5,963 nucleotides of DNA from a bacterium (GTDB taxonomy: Bacteria; Chloroflexota; Dehalococcoidia; Tepidiformales; Tepidiformaceae): assembly GCA_945861295.1 (NCBI GenBank), contig CAMAUF010000160.1, positions 1 to 5,963 on the forward strand, given 5' to 3'. Shown here piece after piece: positions 1-4,976 of the stretch (positions within the stretch are counted from its first letter, which is position 1; each line of letters starts with the position of its first letter). Both the position numbers and the translations under genes were made by a program. Under the pieces are notes generated by a model. It was given only the letters and a program-made list of their open reading frames with translations, had not been told where the DNA came from and searched no databases.

Positions 1-451
1 TGCGTCCGCGCAGCATCTGGATCTGGGGCTGGAGCGAAACGCCACCATAGATGGCGGCCAGCCGGAGGCCGCGGATGGCGGCGATGGGCGCGAATGCCGT
101 CGCCACCTGGGCGGCGAGTTCACGCGTCGGTACGAGGACGATGGCCGAAGGGCTGCCCGGGCCGCCGACGGGCGTCCGCTCAAGGAGCGGCAAGCCGAAG
201 GCGAGCGTCTTGCCCGAGCCCGTTTGGGCCTTGCCGCAGACATCTTTGCCGGCGAGCGCGTCGGGGATGGCGAGGGCCTGGATGGGCGTCGGGACGGTGA
301 TGTTGCGCGCGGCGAGCACTTCGGCGGCGGCCTGGGAGATCCCAAGGGCGAGGAAGGCGGGCGACGCGGGGACCGGCGCGGCGGCCGGACGATGCGGTGG
401 CGCACTCTGCCGTGACGGCGAGCGGTGCGAGCTAGGGGATTGGGTCAGCAG
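1..451 (-). CDS. DEAD-box ATP-dependent RNA helicase, N-terminal part (runs off the left edge)
   Basis: ATP-driven RNA-unwinding enzyme of the cytoplasm, typically used in ribosome assembly, mRNA decay or cold adaptation. Only the first RecA-like domain is present. Counting from the CTG at 449-451, a Pro/Ser/Ala-rich stretch (about residues 5-31) precedes the Q motif (F33, LGIS 36-39, PTPIQ 54-58), motif I (AQTGSGKT, 75-82), motif Ia (PTRELA, 108-113) and the GG pair (136-137). The DEAD box itself lies beyond the edge. The frame is open from the TGA at 509-511 but holds no ATG, GTG or TTG before the Q motif. I chose CTG because GGAG at 460-463 lies 8 bases upstream of it. Other explanations are a different rare start, frameshifting from an overlapping leader frame, or a sequence error. 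The family is certain; the start is not. Confidence 0.93.
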   Translation of the reverse strand, partial: MLTQSPSSHRSPSRQSAPPHRPAAAPVPASPAFLALGISQAAAEVLAARNITVPTPIQALAIPDALAGKDVCGKAQTGSGKTLAFGLPLLERTPVGGPGSPSAIVLVPTRELAAQVATAFAPIAAIRGLRLAAIYGGVSLQPQIQMLRGR

Positions 452-470
452 TATCAGTTCTCCGTTGTAG

Positions 471-568
471 GGTGGTGAGCGTAACTGGGAGGTACGTCCC
501 GTGATGCCTCAACCACCGCGTACAGGGCCTGAGGAAACACCGGCGCAGCGCCGTAGCGTGCGCTCAGG
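471..568 (-). promoter_or_regulatory. Structured 5' leader of the helicase gene
   Basis: Read on the minus strand, two stem-loops can be drawn between the candidate promoter and the helicase ribosome binding site. The first pairs CCTGA (564-568) with TCAGG (528-532), and inside it GCGCA (559-563) with TGCGC (543-547). The second pairs GGTGGTTGAG (508-517) with CTCACCACC (471-479), leaving one bulged T, and encloses a small GGGA/TCCC helix. The second stem ends 7 bases before the GGAG at 460-463, so its folding could control ribosome access. Long leaders are common on DEAD-box and cold-shock mRNAs, but I do not recognise this as a named RNA family. A short leader frame also crosses it and ends with TGA at 454-456. 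Confidence 0.35.
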
Positions 569-572
569 TGAG

Positions 573-601
573 ACCATAACACAGTTCCCGCCCGCTGTCT
601 G
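573..601 (-). promoter_or_regulatory. Candidate promoter for the helicase gene
   Basis: On the minus strand a -35-like CAGACA (596-601; the last four bases match TTGACA) is separated by 17 bases from a -10-like TATGGT (573-578). Transcription would start near 566, right at the foot of the first leader stem-loop, giving a leader of about 115 bases. The spacing and position are sensible, but each hexamer has only four consensus bases, so chance is possible. The 583-688 gap holds little else beyond a short CCGTC/GACGG dyad (608-612 with 623-627). Confidence 0.3.
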
Positions 602-688
602 TATCAGCCGTCCGCTTAATTCGACGGGCAGGCCTGGATGTGGGAGAGGGTGCTCAGCCGAGATCGCTCCCCTCCAGGGCTGCCGGGG

Positions 689-955
689 CTAGGCGTATTT
701 CGAACGCTTGAGGGCCTGACCGGTCAATGTGCGAAGAATAAACGTGCGAGGAGTGTCTTCGAGTTCGAGCCAGGCCGACGGGGCGACTTCGCGGACTTCG
801 CCCGGGTCGACGGTCGAGACGAAACGGAGCCGCGGCCGCTCTTCGCCGGTCAGCTCCGCCGAAATCACCGCGAACTCTGCCCGGCCGTTAATGAAAGCGC
901 GGGCCGAAGCGAGAGCGCGTTCGGCGGTCGGGTTCGCGTTGTCGTTGGTTGTCAT
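689..955 (-). CDS. Small protein of unknown function, 88 residues
   Basis: I do not recognise the family. The protein begins MTTNDNANPTAERA and has a likely helical first third (AERALASARAFI) followed by alternating polar and hydrophobic runs (AEFAVISAEL, RLRFVSTV, FILRTLTG) that look like beta strands. There is no signal peptide, membrane segment, cysteine or metal motif. The ATG at 953-955 is preceded by AGGG about 7 bases upstream, and third codon positions are mostly G or C, as in the neighbouring genes, which supports real coding. It is transcribed away from groEL and toward the helicase, 237 bases before the helicase start chosen here, so it could be a separate unit or share readthrough. 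It is probably a cytoplasmic small alpha/beta protein; nothing shows its role. Confidence 0.6.
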   Translation of the reverse strand: MTTNDNANPTAERALASARAFINGRAEFAVISAELTGEERPRLRFVSTVDPGEVREVAPSAWLELEDTPRTFILRTLTGQALKRSKYA

Positions 956-1003
956 CGGCCACCCTGCTCTTCCTGGCCGCCCTGCTGGCGCATCGTTGAC
1001 CAG

Positions 1004-1050
1004 CCGCCTGGCGTGGCCCTCACCACGGTGCGCCGCCGAAGGCCAGGCGG
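1004..1050. repeat. 9-bp inverted repeat in the divergent intergenic region
   Basis: CCGCCTGGC (1004-1012) and its exact reverse complement GCCAGGCGG (1042-1050) flank 29 bases that contain a further short dyad, CACC-AC-GGTG (1021-1030). The element lies between the start of the 88-residue gene and the groEL operator. It could be a regulator site for either gene or part of an untranslated leader. The TTGACC at 996-1001 resembles a -35 box but has no convincing -10 at the right distance. Confidence 0.35.
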
Positions 1051-1067
1051 CAAGCCGGTGAACACGC

Positions 1068-1094
1068 CTAGCACTCTCGGGACGGGAGTGCTAG
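1068..1094 (+). promoter_or_regulatory. CIRCE operator (HrcA repressor site) for groEL
   Basis: A perfect 9-9-9 inverted repeat: CTAGCACTC, nine spacer bases, GAGTGCTAG. The known CIRCE consensus is TTAGCACTC-N9-GAGTGCTAA; here the outermost pair is changed on both sides together, so symmetry is kept. CIRCE is bound by the repressor HrcA, which releases it when GroEL is occupied by unfolded protein. It lies 44 bases before the groEL start. A weak -10-like TAGAGT at 1092-1097 overlaps the right arm, which would suit repression by blocking polymerase, but no good -35 accompanies it. hrcA is not in the window. Confidence 0.93.
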
Positions 1095-1123
1095 AGTTAG
1101 TGGGAATAATCGGACATACCACA

Positions 1124-1136
1124 AGAGGTTAACCTC
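1124..1136 (+). promoter_or_regulatory. groEL ribosome binding site within a 12-bp palindrome
   Basis: AGAGG at 1124-1128 lies 10 bases before the TTG start at 1139 and is the only Shine-Dalgarno-like sequence there. It sits in the perfect palindrome GAGGTTAACCTC (1125-1136). With no loop bases the palindrome is unlikely to fold as a tight hairpin in RNA, and a 12-bp palindrome is expected about once by chance in a window this size. Confidence 0.5.
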
Positions 1137-1138
1137 CA

Positions 1139-2740
1139 TTGACGAAGCAGCTTCTCTACGATGAAGACGCCCGTCGCGCCCTCAAGCGCGGCATCGACGC
1201 CCTTGCGGACGCGGTCAAAGTGACGCTCGGCCCCAAGGGCCGGAACGTCGTTCTCGATTCGAAATTCGGCGCTCCCACGATCACCAACGACGGCGTCACG
1301 ATCGCCCGTGAAGTCGAACTCGCCGGCCACTTCGAGAACATCGGCGCTCAGCTCGCAAAAGAGATCGCCTCCAAGACCAACGACATCGCTGGCGACGGGA
1401 CGACGACCGCGACAGTCATCGGTCAGGCAATCGTGCAAGAAGGCCTTAAGAACGTCGCCGCCGGCGCAAACCCGATGGACCTCAAGCGCGGCCTCGAAAT
1501 CGGCGCCGCCGCTGTCGTGGCGCTGTTGAAGAAGAACAGCATCAAGGTCACTGAGCGCGCCCAAATGGCGCAAGTCGCCTCGATCTCGGCCAACGACCCG
1601 GCCATCGGCGAACTGATCGGCGAATGCATGGAGCAGGTCGGCAAAGACGGCCTGATCACGGTCGAAGAGTCGAAGGGCATGGCTACGGAGGTCGAGTACG
1701 TGGATGGCACCTCGATCGACCGCGGCTACGTCAGCGCCTACTTCGTGACCGACAGTGAGCGCCTGGAGGCGGTCATCGAGGATCCCTACATCCTTATCAC
1801 CGACCAACGGATCAGCTCGCTTCAGGACCTCCTGCCCCTGCTCGAAAAGATCGTCCGCGTTTCCAAGAACATCGTCCTCATTTGCAACGACATCGATGGG
1901 GAAGCGTTGGCGACCTTGGCGGTCAACAAGCTCCGCGGGACGATCAACGTGCTCGCGCTCAAGGCGCCGGGCTTCGGCGACCGCATGGCGGACAACCTCG
2001 GCGACCTCGCCGCCCTCACAGGCGCCAACGTCATCACCGGCGACCTCGGTCAGACGCTCGCCTCGGTCGAAGTCACCGACCTGGGCCGTGCCCGCCGCGT
2101 GATCGCCACGGCCAGCTCCACCACCATTCTCGAAGGCAAGGGCAAGAAGAAGGAGCTCGATGCTCGGATCTCTCAGATCCGTTCCGCCGCCGAGGCGACT
2201 ACCAGCGATTGGGACAAGGAAAAGGCCCAGGAGCGGCTCGGCAAGCTGACCGGGCGCGTCGCCGTCATCCACGTCGGCGCGGCGACCGATGTCGAACTCA
2301 AGGAGCGCATGCACCGCGTCGAGGACGCCTTGAGCGCCACACGTGCTGCCGTCGCGGAAGGCATCGTGCCGGGCGGTGGCGTCGCCCTCATCAACGCTTT
2401 GAAGGCGCTGGATGGCCTCACACTCGAAGGCGACCAAGCGACGGGCGCCAACATCCTCCGCCGGGCCTTGGAAGAGCCGCTTCGCCGGATCGCGATCAAC
2501 GCCGGCAAGGATGGGGCGGTCATCGCCGGCGCCGTCAAGAAGCTCAAGAAGGGCGAAGGTTACGACGCCCAACTCGACCGCTTCGGCAACATGGTCACCA
2601 ACGGCATCATCGACCCGACCAAGGTGACGCGGTCGGCCGTCGAGAATGCCGTCTCGATCGCTGCTATGGTGCTTACGACGAACTGCCTCGTGACCGATTC
2701 GGGGGCTGGACGGGCCATGCCGATTACGCCAACCTACTAA
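1139..2740 (+). CDS. groEL: Chaperonin GroEL (60 kDa, Hsp60), tail-less variant
   Basis: Subunit of the cytoplasmic ATP-driven folding chamber. The 533 residues match group I chaperonins throughout. ATP site: TLGPKGRNV (29-37), D51, GDGTTT (85-90), the catalytic Asp in RVEDAL (D396), GGG (412-414) and DPTKVTRSA (492-500). The apical domain keeps GYVSAYF (196-202) and hydrophobic L232 and L235. Differences from the usual sequence are A200 where most have Pro, A261 where E. coli has Val263, and FGDRMADNL (279-287) instead of the nearly invariant FGDRRKAML. The protein ends GRAMPITPTY with no Gly-Gly-Met tail, and the other frames past the stop do not supply one. The TTG start gives the normal N terminus (MTKQLLYDEDARRALKRG). 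No groES precedes it, so this may be a stand-alone or second copy. CIRCE upstream implies HrcA heat-shock control. Confidence 0.97.
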   Translation: MTKQLLYDEDARRALKRGIDALADAVKVTLGPKGRNVVLDSKFGAPTITNDGVTIAREVELAGHFENIGAQLAKEIASKTNDIAGDGTTTATVIGQAIVQEGLKNVAAGANPMDLKRGLEIGAAAVVALLKKNSIKVTERAQMAQVASISANDPAIGELIGECMEQVGKDGLITVEESKGMATEVEYVDGTSIDRGYVSAYFVTDSERLEAVIEDPYILITDQRISSLQDLLPLLEKIVRVSKNIVLICNDIDGEALATLAVNKLRGTINVLALKAPGFGDRMADNLGDLAALTGANVITGDLGQTLASVEVTDLGRARRVIATASSTTILEGKGKKKELDARISQIRSAAEATTSDWDKEKAQERLGKLTGRVAVIHVGAATDVELKERMHRVEDALSATRAAVAEGIVPGGGVALINALKALDGLTLEGDQATGANILRRALEEPLRRIAINAGKDGAVIAGAVKKLKKGEGYDAQLDRFGNMVTNGIIDPTKVTRSAVENAVSIAAMVLTTNCLVTDSGAGRAMPITPTY

Positions 2741-2770
2741 AGGCGGTTCAGCCCATCGCTGAGCGCCTTT
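2739..2770 (+). terminator. Stem-loop at the groEL stop codon
   Basis: AAAGGCG (2739-2745) pairs with CGCCTTT (2764-2770), and inside it TCAGC (2748-2752) pairs with GCTGA (2758-2762) around a CCCAT pentaloop. The first two bases belong to the TAA stop. No T-run follows apart from the TTT that closes the stem, so termination would be weak or partial. It may instead protect the groEL mRNA end or set a ratio between groEL and the gene starting at 2798. Confidence 0.45.
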
Positions 2771-2797
2771 CGGGCATCGAACAGAAAGCAGGACCGA

Positions 2798-3121
2798 GTG
2801 ACTGACACTTCTGAACCGACGGCTCAAACGCCGTCAAACTGGTCGGTTTGGGGCGAAGCCACCGAACTCCAGCGCGCGCATTTCAAGACCCTGGCGCATC
2901 ACCGGGCGTGGTCGCGGCTCTGCAACGGTTGTGGCCAGGGCGACTTCCTCGAACGGAAGCAGAAGCCGACGAGCGAGGACCGCGTCCTCCAGGGCCGGGG
3001 CTTCCCTGTCCTGCCGGAGCCAGCGCTCCATGAGGGCGCGCGGTCCATTCGCTTTCGCACGCCCTGGGGCCGTGAGCACGTCTGCATGACGCCCGCGGCT
3101 TGGGCGACCCGCCGGCGCTAG
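2798..3121 (+). CDS. Small CxxC protein of unknown function, 107 residues
   Basis: I do not recognise the family. The GTG start follows GCAGGA with 4 bases between, and codon use is G/C-rich at third positions like its neighbours, so it is probably a real gene. The N terminus is polar. A His/Trp-rich segment (HFKTLAHHRAWSRL, about 28-41) leads into LCNGCGQGDF, a CxxC pair at C42 and C45 that could bind zinc or be redox-active. A third Cys lies near the end in REHVCMTP. The C terminus is basic (ATRRR). There is no signal peptide or membrane helix, so a cytoplasmic location is inferred. It starts 57 bases after groEL, beyond a weak stem-loop, and ends shortly before a strong hairpin, so co-transcription with groEL is plausible. 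Its role in folding is not shown. Confidence 0.62.
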   Translation: MTDTSEPTAQTPSNWSVWGEATELQRAHFKTLAHHRAWSRLCNGCGQGDFLERKQKPTSEDRVLQGRGFPVLPEPALHEGARSIRFRTPWGREHVCMTPAAWATRRR

Positions 3122-3167
3122 GCGCCGCCGCCACGCACTGAATCCGCCCTTGAGGCGACACAGAGAT

Positions 3168-3201
3168 GACAAAGGGAGGCGGCAATCCGCCTCCCTTTGT
3201 C
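3168..3201. terminator. Perfect 15-bp hairpin, probable terminator of the groEL unit
   Basis: GACAAAGGGAGGCGG (3168-3182) and its exact reverse complement (3187-3201) surround a CAAT loop. The left arm is purine-rich, so plus-strand RNA ends in a pyrimidine-rich arm, but no separate U-tail follows. It lies 46 bases after the 107-residue gene and before the peroxidase leader, as expected of a terminator. A smaller CGCC/GGCG hairpin (3145-3157) precedes it. Confidence 0.75.
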
Positions 3202-3336
3202 GCGCCCGGAGCCAGCCCCAATGCGTCTGAGAGCGTGACTTGGACGCGGCCCAACGGTTGAGATCGCGGAGACTTTACCCACTTGACCCCAAAACTCACT
3301 CGATTGGACGGGTTGCCTACCCGTACAGTGTCGCCT
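3202..3336 (+). promoter_or_regulatory. Upstream region of the peroxidase gene, with a 6-bp dyad
   Basis: This stretch should hold the peroxidase promoter. It contains ACGGGT-TGCCT-ACCCGT (3308-3324), a symmetric site that could be an operator. TTGACC at 3283-3288 resembles a -35 box and TACAGT at 3324-3329 a -10 box, but they are too far apart to be one promoter. I see no small gene here. Confidence 0.25.
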
Positions 3337-3365
3337 GGTGGCCTCATAAGGGGCCGCCGAAGGAG
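3337..3365 (+). promoter_or_regulatory. RNA hairpin abutting the peroxidase Shine-Dalgarno
   Basis: GGTGGCCT (3337-3344) can pair over its whole length with GGGCCGCC (3351-3358), allowing two G-U pairs, around a six-base loop. The next bases, GAAGGAG (3359-3365), are a strong Shine-Dalgarno 8 bases before the TTG at 3374, which decides that start. The hairpin could affect ribosome loading or mRNA stability. Confidence 0.4.
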
Positions 3366-3373
3366 CGCACATC

Positions 3374-4894
3374 TTGGATTTGCATCAACGAAAGACGGAC
3401 CGGCGACGGTTCATCAAAGGAGCGGGCGCGGCCGCACTGGGGCTCGTGTTCACGCACGGGGCCTGGGTCCCGGCCGCGGCGGCCGAACGCGTCGGAGCTG
3501 CGCATGGGGCCGCGCTGCGCGGCGTCAGCTTTTCGGCTGCTCAACGCCGGTCGGCTCAGGGCCGCTTCGGTTTCATGTTCCCCGACCTGCCGCCGTTCGT
3601 CGCTCCGCTCGCGCTCACGGACGCATTGGCCGAAAGCATGCGCGATCCCAGCCCGGGTTCCGCTGCGGGCGACAATAACATCACGCCGTCGGGCTTCACG
3701 TTCCTCGGCCAATTCATCGACCATGACCTCACGATGGACCGGGAGACGCTCGGCAACCAGCAGGCCGACCCTCAGGGGTCGACGAACTTCCGTTCGCCGA
3801 CGCTGAACCTCGACTCCGTCTATAGCACGACACAGCCCGACGGCGTCAGCGCTGGGGCGACTTACAACGGCGCCAAGTTACTCCTGGCGCCGAACGTGAA
3901 CGGCGTGCTCGACCTCCCTCGAAACGCGGACGGCACGGCGAAAATCGCCGACCCGCGGAACGAGGAAAACCTCCTGATCTGCCAGACCCATATCGCCTTC
4001 GCCCGCTTCCATAACCGGCTGGTGGACGAAGGGCACTCGTTCGACGAGGCCCGGCGAATCACGACCTGGCACTACCAGTGGGTAGTGATGACGGACTTCC
4101 TGCCGCGGATGGTCGGCCAAGCCCTCGTCGATTCAGTTCTCGAGCTTCGCCCGCATGGCAAGCCGAAGGTGAACACGCGGTTCTACGAGCCGCACAACCG
4201 GAACAAGCTCTTCACGCCGCTTGAGTTCGCCGTCGCGGCCTTCCGTTTCGGCCACACGCAGGTCCGCAACAACTACAACCCAAATCTCAACGTCCGGGTC
4301 GCGATCCAGCAGCCCGTGCCAGGCCCCGGGAATCTGAACGGCTTCCGGCCCATCCCGGCGGCGCTCACCATGGACTTCCGAAGCTTCTTCCACTTCGCGG
4401 ATAGCCCGAACCCGGCAGTGCCGCCGCTGTTCAACAGCACGCGGCGGATGGATGCGGTGCTCTCGCCGAACCTGCTCAACCTGCCCGTGTCCTCACTGGC
4501 GAACGCACCGACGCGGACCTCGCTGGCGGGGAGAAACCTCGAACGCGGCGTGCAGGTCGGCCTCCCGAGCGGCCAGTCCGTCGCGCGGGCGATCGGTGCG
4601 CCTGTGCTCGACAACAGCGTGCTCGAACCGGGGGCGGCTGTACTGGCGGACTCCGGATTCGGCGGCGAGTGTCCGCTCTGGTTCTACCTCCTCGCGGAAG
4701 GGGCGGTCCTCGAAGGGGCGCAGCGCCTTGGGCCCGTGGGCGGGACGATTATCGCGGAAACGTTGGCCGGCATTATGGACGCGGACAAGGAGTCCTTCTT
4801 CCAGGCCAACGCGTGGCGTCCGATGAGCGCAACGTTCCGGATGCAGGAGTTCCTCGCGTTTGCGGGAGTGGGCGGCGTGCTGCCACCGGGGTGA
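3374..4894 (+). CDS. Tat-exported haem peroxidase, animal-peroxidase superfamily
   Basis: Predicted to use hydrogen peroxide to oxidise substrates outside the cytoplasmic membrane; the substrate is unknown. Length is 506 residues. The N terminus has a twin-arginine signal (DRRRFIKGAG, 9-18), a hydrophobic stretch and an Ala-rich likely cleavage area (AWVPAAAA, 30-37). Superfamily landmarks follow: distal GQFIDHD (112-118) with Q113, D116 and H117; DPRNEEN (193-199) with catalytic R195 and E198 placed as the haem-linking Glu of mammalian enzymes; and FRFGHT (290-295) with R291 and proximal H294. N388 in GRNLERG probably partners H294. The usual RGRDHGLP is here RGVQVGLPSGQ, as in a bacterial subgroup. 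The C terminus (LWFYLLAEG, GPVGGTIIAETL, FRMQEFLAFAGV) is typical of that subgroup. Asp and Glu suggest covalently bound haem, which is inference. The gene converges on the dehydrogenase. Confidence 0.93.
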   Translation: MDLHQRKTDRRRFIKGAGAAALGLVFTHGAWVPAAAAERVGAAHGAALRGVSFSAAQRRSAQGRFGFMFPDLPPFVAPLALTDALAESMRDPSPGSAAGDNNITPSGFTFLGQFIDHDLTMDRETLGNQQADPQGSTNFRSPTLNLDSVYSTTQPDGVSAGATYNGAKLLLAPNVNGVLDLPRNADGTAKIADPRNEENLLICQTHIAFARFHNRLVDEGHSFDEARRITTWHYQWVVMTDFLPRMVGQALVDSVLELRPHGKPKVNTRFYEPHNRNKLFTPLEFAVAAFRFGHTQVRNNYNPNLNVRVAIQQPVPGPGNLNGFRPIPAALTMDFRSFFHFADSPNPAVPPLFNSTRRMDAVLSPNLLNLPVSSLANAPTRTSLAGRNLERGVQVGLPSGQSVARAIGAPVLDNSVLEPGAAVLADSGFGGECPLWFYLLAEGAVLEGAQRLGPVGGTIIAETLAGIMDADKESFFQANAWRPMSATFRMQEFLAFAGVGGVLPPG

Positions 4895-4921
4895 ACCGAA
4901 GGCTATCCCCCTTCGCAAGCA

Positions 4922-4956
4922 CAAGGAGGGAGGCGCGTCTTGCGCCTCCCTCCTTG
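4922..4956. terminator. Perfect 15-bp hairpin between convergent genes, probable bidirectional terminator
   Basis: CAAGGAGGGAGGCGC (4922-4936) and its exact reverse complement (4942-4956) enclose a five-base GTCTT loop. It lies 27 bases after the peroxidase stop and 20 bases beyond the dehydrogenase stop, so it can serve both strands. There is no long U-tail on either side. The core GGGAGGCG is shared with the hairpin at 3168-3201. Confidence 0.8.
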
Positions 4957-4976
4957 GACTATGTTGCGGGGGGTGG

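Noticed and set aside
51..470. Plus-strand open frames opposite the helicase
   Set aside because: The minus strand carries unmistakable helicase motifs; the plus-strand products are low-complexity shadows.
638..1132. Plus-strand open frames across the 88-residue gene and the groEL operator
   Set aside because: They run through the CIRCE site and oppose a frame with better codon bias and a ribosome site; the translations are Arg/Pro-rich shadows.
2701..2805. A frameshift near the end of groEL that hides a GGM tail
   Set aside because: The other forward frames past this point contain no Gly-Met-rich sequence, so the short tail appears genuine.
1097..2827. A 576-codon open frame antisense to groEL
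   Set aside because: Its length follows from the strong G/C third-position bias of groEL on the other strand. The product looks like no known protein, while groEL is certain.
2834..3372. Minus-strand frames opposite the CxxC gene and peroxidase leader
   Set aside because: They cross the 15-bp hairpin and have no ribosome site or recognisable domain.
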